Shown: piece by piece, positions 1-9,721 of the stretch
How the letters are laid out: each line of letters starts with the position of its first letter
Numbering within the stretch: position 1 is the stretch's first letter
Assembly: GCA_014529385.2 (NCBI GenBank)
Contig: CM043953.1
Coordinates: forward strand, 65,364,372 to 65,428,371
Direction of reading: 5' to 3'
From: Adiantum capillus-veneris
Lineage: Eukaryota > Streptophyta > Polypodiopsida > Polypodiales > Pteridaceae
DNA: 64,000 nucleotides
Notes under the pieces: model-generated
Told to the model about the DNA's origin: nothing
What the model saw: only the letters and a program-made list of their open reading frames with translations
The model's database searches: none
Translations under genes and position numbers: made by a program

Positions 1-924
1 ACAGCTAGCCATGCAGGGAGATACCGCATGCTGGTACGGGGAAATGACATCATGGTTTCAGGCGCACGGGTTCAGCATAGACAGACTGCCACCCTTCGAG
101 TACTCACTGGATGCACCATCTCTCACTCTTACACAATCCGAGATCATCGGGTTCATCCGCTAGGACTTGACTCAGCTAGACACCAAGAGGACATGGATAC
201 AGGCAAGACATGAGCTAGGTACGAAGATGGCTTTCTACAGAGAGTACCTTCTCCATCTTATGGAGGATGGTTTTTTGACGAGACCTAGATACATGGACAC
301 CCACCTGTCTCATGGGATATGATGTGCTATTGGCCAGATACGCACGTCTTCACACCAGCTGCGGATTGAGACTGGGAGATACAGCGGAGTATCGCCAGAG
401 GCCAGGACATGCCCCTTGTGTGACATGGAGCTTGAGACAGAGTTGCACTACACATGCCGCTTACACATGCCGCTGCCCCGTCTACTACGAGATATGAGGC
501 CACTTCCATTGCTTGTTCAGAGAGGTTTTGGATCACTATCTGGAGTCATGGGGTACGAAGATCAAAGATGCTTGGGTTTGTTTTTCTCGAGTTGCGTAGA
601 CACAGGGAGAGCCTGATGAGAGGAGAGGCTAGCCAGTCTCAGAGACGGATCACAGATTTCTTTAGAACAGACACTGGACAGCCGGAGGAGTTACTACCAC
701 AACAAAGCTCACATTTATCTCACACCAGAGGCATATTGATCGACCGAGTGATTGAGCTGGGGAGATCTAGATGCCCACGACCGCAGAGGACTACACAACA
801 TCGATGGAGGCTACATCAGAAGATTCGAGTCACTTTGGCGAGGCATGCACGCCGCCCGGTTAGACTACTGACCATGAAGGATATTGATGAGATGCGCCAG
901 CGATCGATGCTGGATCTCCTGTGA
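1..924 (+). pseudogene. LINE copy 1, ORF2 C-terminal remnant
   Basis: This is the 3' part of a non-LTR retrotransposon ORF2, already downstream of the reverse transcriptase at the window edge. Read across several frame breaks it matches the C-terminal region of the minus-strand copies at 16.8-18.2 kb. Shared blocks include a RPRYMDTHLSHG-like stretch near 280-320, a CPLCD...ETELHYTC cysteine-histidine cluster near 410-460, and a basic C-terminus ending in MLDLL at 924. The Cys/His cluster is typical of the zinc-binding region after LINE reverse transcriptases. Stops and frameshifts near 300, 450 and 530 make it non-functional. The family is clear from internal comparison; its LINE clade is not certain. 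Confidence 0.8.
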
Positions 925-1131
925 TTTAGCTATTTAGCTATCCCACCCAGCTGCTTCGTTCACATCGAGCGGCTTAGGATTCCATAGTATATTTATTTTG
1001 TTAGGTTATGTTGTTATTGCTGTTATTTTTGCTACTCTGACTCTGTATCAGATCCACCACATTGTAACTTTCTGGTCTCATAGGTCACTTTGGCCTTTTG
1101 AAGAAGTTAATATAACATTTCATTTCATTTC

Positions 1132-1183
<52 letters not shown>
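925..1183 (+). mobile_element. LINE copy 1 3' UTR and (CATTT)n(CT)n tail
   Basis: The sequence after the ORF2 stop holds the conserved 3' block of this LINE family: GGTCTCATAGGTCA, then TTTGGCCTTTTGAAGA, then ATATAACATTTC. It passes through three to four CATTT units directly into a (TC)n run at 1135-1183. The same order appears in the minus-strand copies at 5500, 16756, 20166 and 22013, so the simple repeat is the element's tail and not a chance neighbour. Confidence 0.8.
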
Positions 1184-1187
<4 letters not shown>

Positions 1188-1352
1188 ATGCGTGTGTGCC
1201 TTGAAACTAGCGTAGTGTAGAATTTATGGCCTTGTGATTTTAGAATACATACCTTTTGGTTGAATTCCTTGACAATAGTGGCATCACCTCATAATGATGC
1301 ACAGATTGCAGGTCAACTTTGCTTGGCTTTTGCACCGTGCGGCCCCCAACCA

Positions 1353-1553
1353 TGGGATGCTGCATGCACTGTGCTTGTGTGCGGAGAGGGAAGAAAAAAA
1401 AAGACAAGAGAGTTTGGGGTGAAACCGTACTACAAAGAAGAGAGTGCTTAGGGTTCCCTTGATGTATACATGAAGGAGAAAGAATGAGTTAATGGTTAGT
1501 GTGTAGAGATGTGGTCATGGTGGTTCGGCTACTATGGACCCTTCACCTCAACA
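1353..1553 (-). repeat. Copia X1 3' LTR
   Basis: About 200 bp lie between the LINE tail and a polypurine-type motif (CTCCCACTTAAAGG on the plus strand, 1557-1570). The segment ends in CTCAACA at 1553 and is clearly similar to the LTR at 15333-15537, which itself carries a primer-binding site. Shared blocks include GAATGAGTTAATGGTTAGTGTGTAG and GTGGTCATGG. The position just beyond the RNase H end of a copia polyprotein fits a 3' LTR on the minus strand. The low-coordinate boundary is approximate. Confidence 0.7.
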
Positions 1554-3002
1554 ATCTCCCACTTAAAGGTCAATGTGGCTGTAAGTGGCTATGACTAAAG
1601 CTAGTATGTACAATTGGAAGCGGGACAATAGCCTCACCCTTGTACAACTGTGTTCACCCTACAACCATTAACTCCATGCAATGTGCAAATCGCTCTATAG
1701 CCAAGCTCTTTGTAAGAGCATCCATTGGGTAGTCATCAGTGTGGACCTTGATAAGCTCCAATCGCTTATTTGTCAATGCATCCCAAATGAGATGATACCT
1801 CACCTCAATGTGCTTCGACTTGGAGTGAAACATGTGATTCTTTGCCAAAGCAATGGTACTGAGACTATCACAATGCAAAATTGGAACCTGTTGAATGTCC
1901 AAGTCTCCCACTAGACGTGCCACCATATAGCTTCCTTGGTTGCATCTGATGCTGCAACATACTTAGCCTCTGTAGTGGAAGAAGACGTACAAGCCTCGAG
2001 GAATGACCTCCAAGAAATGGCTCCTCCTGCGAATATGAATATATAGCCAAATATAAACCTCTTGCTATCTTTACAACCTGCATAATCTGCATCGGTGTAA
2101 GTAACAATTGATGCATTGCTATTACCGAAGCGTAAGCACTTGCTTACTATGCCCTTTAAGTGCTGGAGGAAATGTTTCACTGCTATCTAATGCTGCTTGC
2201 TAGGATCAGCCGTATACCGACTAACCACTCCCATTGCAAATGCAATGTCTGGCCTCGTAGCTCACATGAGACTTCCTATGCCTATAGCTGAAGAATATGG
2301 CACACTTGCCTTTTCTGCGCTCTCAACATCTGATGCCGGAGAATCTTCTTTGCTTAGTACAGTAATGGGGTACTCATTGCCTTCCTCCCTTGCATATTGA
2401 AACATTGTAAGGCCTTGTGGATATAAGATTCTTGAGACAGCTCAAGAATATCCTTTTGACTCTCTTTCTTGATATGCATACCAAGAAAGTGATTTTCCCG
2501 AAATCCTTCATAGCAAATTTTTTGCTCAACATTTACTTCAATTTGACAATCTTCTCAGCTGGCTTTCTTGCAATTAGCATCTCATCTACATATAAGATGA
2601 GAATGAGCAACGAACCATTATTGAGTCATCAAGATCCTTGTGAAGAAAGGCTGTCTTTACATCCATTTGGACAAGCTCCATGTCCTCAATGGCTACTAGT
2701 TCAACTGTTCAAGCATTGTACGAAGTGTAGTCATCTTGACCATGCACGAGATGATTTCATCAAAATCAACTCCGTTCTGTTGCTTTAACCTCTTAGCAAC
2801 CAATCTAGCCCTCTACTTCGGCTTATGATCCTTAGATGTAAACTTCTTTTTGTAAACACATTTGCAAAGTAAGGCCTGCTTTCCTTCTAGCAACTCAACT
2901 AAGTCCCATGTCTCATTGTTGAAAATCAAGTTATGGTTTGATTGCATGCCTGCTCCGACCTGGCCTTGTCATCCATTTGCATGGTAACAAGATGGCTCAT
3001 TG
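1554..3002 (-). pseudogene. Copia X1 pol remnant (RT start and RNase H)
   Basis: This is a decayed Ty1/copia polyprotein read leftwards. Near 2800-2980 there is a reverse-transcriptase N-terminal block of the W-D-L-V...C-K-C-V-Y-K-K-K type. At 1911-2180 lies RNase H (TDADYAGCKDSKR..., then TTEAKYVAASDATKEAIW). At 1654-1926 lies the RNase H C-terminus (ILHCDSLSTIALAKN, KHIEVRYHLI). The centre of the reverse transcriptase is badly degraded and its catalytic motif is not readable. The fragment stops at 3002, where the LTR of a second copia (X2) begins, which suggests X2 inserted into X1. Several frameshifts and stops make it non-functional. Confidence 0.8.
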
Positions 3003-3232
3003 TGTTGGAATTAGGGTTGCATGGAATGCACACACACAACTTGGAGAAAATGAAGAAAGTGAAGGTACACAACAGAGAGTGCATTGCTTAATGCGCAAAA
3101 TAGAAAGATAAGATAGCCCTAGCTTGATGAGCTTATATGCAATGCATGGGGGAGAAACCTCCTGGTGAGGGACAAAGTGCCCCAACAGTCCTATGTGTGT
3201 TCACATACATCAGTACCAATTATATAGTAACA
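3003..3232 (-). repeat. Copia X2 3' LTR
   Basis: A segment of about 230 bp begins TGTTGG and ends GTAACA on the plus strand, so it reads TGTTAC...CCAACA on the minus strand. It is followed at 3235-3245 by a C-rich tract that is a purine tract on the minus strand, as expected for a polypurine primer beside a 3' LTR. It lies immediately downstream of the X2 RNase H remnant. An internal CCAACA at 3182-3187 is an alternative right boundary. Confidence 0.55.
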
Positions 3233-4700
3233 AATCCCCCTTGGGAGTGATGGGTTGAACGAGAGCTAGCACATAGTGTATAGAGAAGTGCCATGGCTTA
3301 AGGACATGATGAATCCACAAAGGGAAACAAGCCCAAAGTTTTGCGGAAAGCTTTGAACTTCTCACAAGGCAATGCCTTTGTGAACAGATCTACAAGGTTG
3401 TCATGTGTCGGCACATAAGCCAAGCTGATTTCTCCTGTTGAGAGTCTCTCCGTGACATAGTGATAATGCACCTCAATGTGCTTTATGCAAGCATGAAAAA
3501 CTCAGCTCTTCGCAACTACCAATGCGGTTTGTGACTGTCAATGTAGATGATGTTGGTAGTGTCCCGTCCAACACCCAAATCAGCCATAAGACATCAGAGC
3601 CATACACACTCAACCGCAGTTGTGAAGACTATCCTTTACTTAGTCTTTCAACTAGAAGTGACAACAGTAGGTTGCTTCTTGCTTAACCATGATATGCATG
3701 TACTGTCGAGTTGGAAACAAAAACCACTTGTGGACACTTGTGTGTCATAACAACCAATCCAAACTTAGTCCGAAAAAGCATGCATATTTGGCGGCAATGA
3801 TTCCGTCTTGGAATAAAACAACCCAAGATGTAAAGTGCGACTCAAGTAGCGAAAGATCCTTTTGACAGCCTGCCAATGCTTAGACCTTGGGCATAGTAAT
3901 GTCTCTAAGTATCTTGCTTGACACATAGCAATACCTCCATCACACTGCTTAAACTGTATGTCCACGTAATGATGCAAGAGTCCCAAGTCTTTCATCTTAA
4001 AAATAACATTCAATTCAGCCTTGAAGTCAACAATCAAAATAACGATGCGAAATACATCACCCTCACGTTTGACATACAAAGTGCTTTTACTTGGCTTGTT
4101 ACGAAAGCCTTGTTTGAGCAAATGAGTGTTAGTTTTCTTATACCAAGTATAGGAGACTGCTTCAACCTATATAAAGATTTCTTGTATTTGCACTCTTTCT
4201 TTCCTTGTCCTTTCTTGACAAAACTGCGAGGTTGCGTTACATATACTTCCGTTCATATATCTGATTGATGTACATTCCATCCAAAGTGAGCTGCCAATGT
4301 ACATAGAAAACGAACAATAGTCATAGACAAGTGGGAGCAAAAGTTTCTTCATAGTCAATGCCTTTCTGCTGTGCATAACCTTCAGCAACAAGTCTAGCCT
4401 TGTAATGATCAATCTCACCATCTGGCTTACGTTTCAGCTTTGTAAACCCACTTCTTACCAATTGTCTTTTGGCCTCGAGGCAAATCACATAAGGTCCATG
4501 TTTCATTTTCTAGAAGTGCATCATATTTTGATTGCAATGCAGCCATCCAATTTTCTGAATTTTGTTCTTTATCAAAAGAAAGAGGTTCCTTTCATCACAT
4601 AAACTAGAAACAACCAAAGCATAACAATCTGATGCATATGATGCATGGTGAGAACCTGAACGAGAATGTGCCCACGATTTTTGAAAATACATATTTTAAG
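3233..4700 (-). pseudogene. Copia X2 pol remnant (RT to RNase H)
   Basis: Another decayed Ty1/copia polyprotein on the minus strand. It carries the reverse-transcriptase start near 4321-4506 ([24 protein letters not shown], the usual entry of copia RT). RT palm remains lie near 3765-4121, with the catalytic tyrosine-valine-aspartate box degraded. The RNase H end is near 3370-3530 (KHIEVHYHYVTERL, LFTKALPCEKF). The 5' part (gag, protease, integrase and 5' LTR) is absent, so it is truncated at about 4700. Stops and frameshifts are frequent. Confidence 0.8.
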
Positions 4701-4807
4701 AGAATCTATTGTAGATTCTTCAAGGATTAGCTAAAATAGTTAGGTTAGTGAAACTTTTAATGTGGTTGTTTGTTGCATGTATGCTCGAGGGGTGCGGAAC
4801 GGCCGAG

Positions 4808-4809
<2 letters not shown>

Positions 4810-4859
<50 letters not shown>
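4810..4859. repeat. (CT)n microsatellite
   Basis: An uninterrupted dinucleotide run of about 25 units, read directly. The apparent SLSLSL open frame across it is an artefact of the repeat. Confidence 0.95.
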
Positions 4860-4861
<2 letters not shown>

Positions 4862-4946
4862 GATCAATCATTGTCTTTTTCCTTTGCTTTGCTAAACTAG
4901 GGTTTGATCGATATGAAGATGAGGGAGGGGAGGGGAACGTAGAAGC

Positions 4947-4948
<2 letters not shown>

Positions 4949-4982
<34 letters not shown>
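4949..4982. repeat. (CT)n microsatellite
   Basis: An uninterrupted dinucleotide run of about 17 units, read directly. Confidence 0.95.
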
Positions 4983-4986
<4 letters not shown>

Positions 4987-5418
4987 GGCGTGCAGAGTCT
5001 TCTGATTGCTTTGGTGGGGGAGAGAATACAAAGCAGAGAGGCGGATGCGACAGAGAACTCTGCGATAGGTAAAGGTAAGGGAGTGCATCAGAGGCGGGAG
5101 GGGAAGTCGAGGCGAAGGATGTAGCATTGTGCCTTGCGGACAGGTGGTTTGGAATATTCCTTTATATTGCATTTTATTTACTTGTACCAATATGAGTAGT
5201 ATGAGTACGACGAGACATAGATGCATCAAATTTACGTGTCACGCAAAGTATGCACCAACAATTTTGGTGTCAGGTGCAATGTCATTGAAATGGTAAAGAT
5301 CTAGACTTTACACTTCCACAAATCTTTACCTCTTTCCTTGCTTGAATATGTGCTACTTAGCACGAATGATGGTTCCTTTTCTTTCTTTGTAGAGAGAGAA
5401 TGAGAGAGAGATAGAGAT

Positions 5419-5419
<1 letters not shown>

Positions 5420-5502
<83 letters not shown>

Positions 5503-6439
5503 GAAATGAAATGAAGTAAAAATGAAATGTAATATTAACGTCTTTAAAAGGCCAAAATGACCTATGAGACCAAAAGGTTACATGTGATGAATCTAATACC
5601 AGGTCTGGGTACAAAAAGTACAAAGAACTGAAAGAAAATAGTGGGTAGGGGTGGGATGAAAGCTGATACAAAGGGAATACGAAGGGTGAGCTGATACAAT
5701 GGAGCTCTCTGACAGTCGAGGCATCATATACATATACATCAGTATCCAAAAGGTGTAGAGATTCAATGTCCTCCAAGGTAGGCACTCTGTTGAGACGGCT
5801 CCTATGTCGTGCTAGTATGGTATGGATCCTCTGTCGCAATCTCCGTCGATGTCGAGAGGGCCCCCTCATCCGTGGGCGACGGAACCGCCCCAACTCTATC
5901 GCCCGATCAAGCAGTTTGCCTCTAGTGCCTCTAGTGTTGTTATGCTGTGGGGGCTGCTCAAACTCCTCTGTTTGTGATTGAAAAAAATCTGTAATCTGCC
6001 GCTGTTGCTGCCAGCTGGATCTCTCTCATTGTGCCCCTGTTCAAGAGGTCCTCTTTGTGTTTGCGAATCTCCAGTAAGTATAATCCGAGGCATCTGTGAT
6101 CCTGGTATCTCATGACTCTAGAAAGTGGCCAAAACCCTCTCTGAATAGACAGTGAAAGCGGCCTCGTATCTCATAGTATACTGGGTAGTCACATATGTAT
6201 TGTAGCTCTGTCTCTGGCTCTATCTGGCACACCTGACAAATCTGGGACTCAACGAGTACTCCTCTAAATCTGCCTGTCTCGATCTCTAGCTGATGTGAGG
6301 ATGTGCGTATCTGACCAATAGCACATCATATCCTGTGGGATAGATGAGTATCCATGTATCCTGGTTTGATCACAAAACCATCCTCCGTGAGTTGGAGAAG
6401 ATGCTCTCTATAGAAAGTCATCTTCGTACCTAGCTCATG
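5420..6439 (-). mobile_element. LINE copy 2, 3' part with (GA)n tail
   Basis: This minus-strand copy belongs to the same LINE family as copy 1. From low to high coordinates it shows the (GA)n tail (5420-5499), AAATGAAATGAAATG, the conserved 3' block at about 5530-5580, then the ORF2 C-terminus (basic RRRLRQRI...ARHRSR stretch near 5780-5890). The Cys/His region follows near 6180-6260, then the RPRY-like block near 6330-6370. The copy stops abruptly at 6439, where a hAT terminal sequence begins. Frame breaks are present and it is not functional. Confidence 0.8.
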
Positions 6440-8957
6440 CAAGGTAGGTTCAACACGTACGTCCGGAACGATACCGTACCGTACGATTGATCTGTACGGA
6501 TCTGTACCGTACGGATTGATCTGTACGGTGCTATTTAAAAAAATTAAAAATAAAATTTCAGCCCCTTATTCAGCGTGAGGGTTTCGCTAGGCCCAGGCGA
6601 CTATTTTTTGGGGCTTATTTTTAAGGCGCTTGAGCATTGAGCAGTAACAAATTGCAGAGAACCAGTAACCAGTCATCATTGCAGAGAAATTTGCGGAGAA
6701 ACAGTGTGCAGGTAAAGTCTCTCTCTCTCTCTTCTCCAAGTTCTTCTTGTAGGCTCCGGGGCTCTCTGTCTCTCTCTCTCTCCCTCTCTCTGTCTCTTTC
6801 TCTCACTTGTGTCACGTGTCTATCTTATTGTTTGCGACAGATTCATCATGCCTAAGCCATGCAACCCGTACTGGAAGGAGCATACCAATGTCATCCGCAT
6901 TATCAACACTCCAGGCCAAGCGGGTTCCGGCACTTGACGATGGCAATGCAAGTACTGTAATTTTCAGCTCACGAGTACAATTTCTCGTGTCGTCAAGCAT
7001 CTGACAGGCATTGGCACGACCAACAATTGTGGAGGGTGCAAAAAGGTTCCACAGGATATTAGGGACAAGCTGATTGCGGAGAATTTTTCGGAAGTACCAA
7101 CACCAAAAAAAAATACAGGTAGCCAGCACACACAGGATGCTCTTATTGGGGATTTTGGTGGTTCATCTTCCGAGGTTCAAGAGGATTATCCCACTGTTGG
7201 TTCTAGTAGAAAGAGGGCTCGAGTTGTGCAGGAAGAGGAAGATCGAGGTGATATGGATGCACGTAGGCAAAGCACCTTGCCTTCGTGTGTGAACTCTCTT
7301 TCTTGGGTGAAGGAGCGTCAAAAGGTGGCTGAGATGGAGATTGCTTGCACTCTCATTGAGTGCAACATCTCCTTCAATGTTTTGAGGACTGAGCAATGGA
7401 AGAGGATGGTCCGGGCTATAGCTGATGTTGGTCACACAGATTCATGGTCAGGGGTGGAGTATAAGAAGATGCGCACTACAATGCTTGATGAGCAGAAGGC
7501 TTTGATTAATAAGGCTTTGGTCCCGGTCAAGGCCGGTTGGCAACAGTTGGGGTGCACCATCATATCAGATGGCTGAAGTGATGTTCGTAGGCGGCACATC
7601 ATTAATATTCTTGTGTCGTCTTGTCTTGGCACATACTTCTTGCGTGCTGTGGATGCAGGGAAGGCGGGAGAGCACATCAGTGGTGAGTTTATCTTTGGGC
7701 ACATCAAGAAAGTTATTGATGAGGTGGGAAGAAGAATGTGGTACAGGTTGTGACTGACAATGCCTCAAATTGTAAACTTATGGGTGAAATGGTCGAGGCA
7801 GCTTACCCTCGGATTTCTTGGACTCCATGTGCTGTGCATTGTCTTCCTGATACATACGAAGATCCGCAATTGTCTCAGCACTTCTCAACTAGAGAAGTTA
7901 GTCTATTGCCGAGCACATATGAGGCTTGTGCAAGCCTACCATGCTTTGGGAACACCCAAGCAGGTGACAGGTCTACTATTAATTTTCACATGAATGATTG
8001 AGTCATGAATCATGATACACTCGGCCATTGAGTACTTAGTACATACTAAATAATATTTCCTCTGTTTTCATTTTTCAACAGGCAGACCCAACCGAGGTGA
8101 AGATGGTGGCAGATCTTTGTGCTATAGAGGAGGTGGAGGCGCAGATCAGGAGGAGATTATTCGGTTGCTTCACAGGGAGTTGGAGAGTGTTGATCGGCGT
8201 GTGACGAGGTCACGCGCACGAGCTTTGGCTATTCCTCTACGTGAGCATGATCCAGACCCAGATAGTGCTCGAAGAGAGAGCATTCGTAAAGGGAAGCTAC
8301 CTATTCGTTCTTCTCGGAAACAGGAAAACGAGGCTGTTCGTCTCATTGAGGCTTCGACAGAGGCAGTAGAGAATGATCTACATGTGGCACAGGTGTCCGT
8401 GATGGTAGAGCCAGAGTACGACGAAGAGGGCAATGTCCTGACGGATGGGGACGTGGTCTCTTCAACAGAGTCTTCATCTGCATCCGATGATGATTTTTGA
8501 GGATGGGGCCATCACATGATGATGGGCTAGCTTTGAGCTAGCTATTTAGTGCTTTCTACTACTATATAGATAGACTTTTTGAGTAGGATGGTTTCATTTA
8601 TGATGGCTGATGAGCCTTTTGTTATGGCGTGGGCCTTGTAGGCTATCACCTATGGTACTTTGTCATTTGATGTTTTCAGCATTGGTGTGTTATTTGTTAT
8701 TTCAAATCTCATTTGACTCTTGAGCCTTGATGTTCAATGTCTCTTGCAGTAGTTACACAATATGTGGTTGTCTTGTAAAACATGTCTTTGAATGTCTCTA
8801 TAAGTTGTTGGCTTATTGGAAAAGTCCTAGAAAATGTAGTATTTTGCGGTTTTTTTTTCAAGAGTACGTATTTTTACGTACATAATTTTTTTTCCTGTAC
8901 GGAACAACGTACAGTACGTACATATACGCCACGTACAGTACGTTTGGTACCACCTTG
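6440..8957 (+). mobile_element. hAT-1, internally deleted hAT transposon
   Basis: The ends are imperfect inverted repeats: CAAGGTAGG at 6440 and the complement of CAAGGTGGT ending at 8957. Both ends carry dense subterminal CGTAC/TACGTA-type motifs (6455-6530 and 8865-8945). The same architecture is seen in hAT-2 and hAT-3. No matching 8-bp target duplication is visible: the left flank is AGCTCATG and the right flank is ATTTTCTA. One end therefore probably lies at a rearrangement, or the flank has been lost. Confidence 0.75.
6848..8500 (+). pseudogene. hAT-1 transposase remnant
   Basis: This transposase is homologous to the one at 9722-12639. From the ATG at 6848 it shows a BED-type zinc finger (WQCKYC near 6940, an H about 15 residues later). 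Then come the block before the catalytic core (SWVKERQKVAEMEIA near 7300), the ISDG motif with the first acidic residue near 7570, and TDNASNCK near 7755. The sequence then jumps from the TPCAVHCL region (about 7840) straight to the C-terminal HTKIRNCLST block (about 7860). Most of the catalytic core and the hATC segment are therefore deleted. Internal stops occur near 6940 and 7575, with a frameshift near 7735. The last exon (about 8082-8500) encodes a charged tail ending in an acidic SSASDDDF stretch. Confidence 0.8.
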
Positions 8958-9275
8958 ATTTTCTATTGAAAAGACAAGCAGACCGAGGGGTATATTTTGG
9001 TGCTTAGGAAGTGTTATTGGCGGATATGAACGCTCATTCCCAATTGTTGGAAATGTCGCCTTTGTTTTTCGATATGCAAATGACACATGTATTGCCATGG
9101 GCGCTTACTAAAGATTTTCAAATATTGATACGAGATAGGTGTCTAGTTTGGGTGGAAATAGTGGGATTTTCACGTACTTTGAAACACTTTTTTACCTCTT
9201 TTGGCTGCTTAGTTGGCAAAGTGATATGTCCCCCAAACTTGGATACCGATTTCAATAGATTCAGTATGCTCTGGG
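8958..9275 (+). pseudogene. L1-type LINE ORF1 (DUF4283-like), 5' half
   Basis: A fragment reading into a WVEIVGF...GKVI..P..D block resembles the DUF4283 domain at the start of plant L1 ORF1/gag proteins (family knowledge; weak similarity by eye). The reading frame is cut at 9275 by hAT-2. It resumes in the same frame after the element at 13271, so the two parts were one open frame before insertion. The left edge abuts the hAT-1 end at 8957. Confidence 0.55.
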
Positions 9276-9721
9276 CATAGTAGTCTCGTACGGTCCCGTA
9301 CGTTTTGTACGCGTACGATGATGTGCGGTACTAAACGAACTAAAAAAAATTATGATGTACGATGACGTTATGTACGTTCAAATTTAAAAAAACAAATAAT
9401 TCTCAAGTCTAAGGGCCTAAGGCTTAGGCCTTAATACTTACTTATAGAAACTTGACATTTGTATAGATTACAAGTTAGTAGTTACAATACTACATAGTAC
9501 ATAGTACAATGTAAAGAGTCAAGACTCAAAGACTAAAGAGAATGAGGATTACATAAACCAAAATGATCATTGAAATTTGATAAGTAGAGACCAAGTGGCA
9601 AGGGCTACAAAGTACTCAAAAAGTGGCAAGGGATACAAAAAAGTGGGGGGACCAAGTGGCAAGGGCTACAAAGTACTCAAAAAGTGGCACACCATAATAG
9701 AGAGACTAAATAGTAAAGTCA

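Larger units (their letters stand above)
4700..5419. other. Non-coding stretch with two (CT)n tracts
   Basis: I see no gene here. Two CT microsatellites are present at 4810-4859 and 4949-4982. The flanks do not carry the conserved LINE 3' block, so these tracts are not obviously LINE tails. Confidence 0.6.

Noticed and set aside
4167-4692. Possible intact copia gene
   Set aside because: RT-start motifs are clear but the catalytic box is degraded, gag and integrase are missing and stops occur, so it is annotated as a remnant.
5357-5893. Open frame running through the (GA)n tract with SLSLSL repeats
   Set aside because: Only the first part is real LINE coding sequence; the rest reads through the 3' UTR and dinucleotide repeat.
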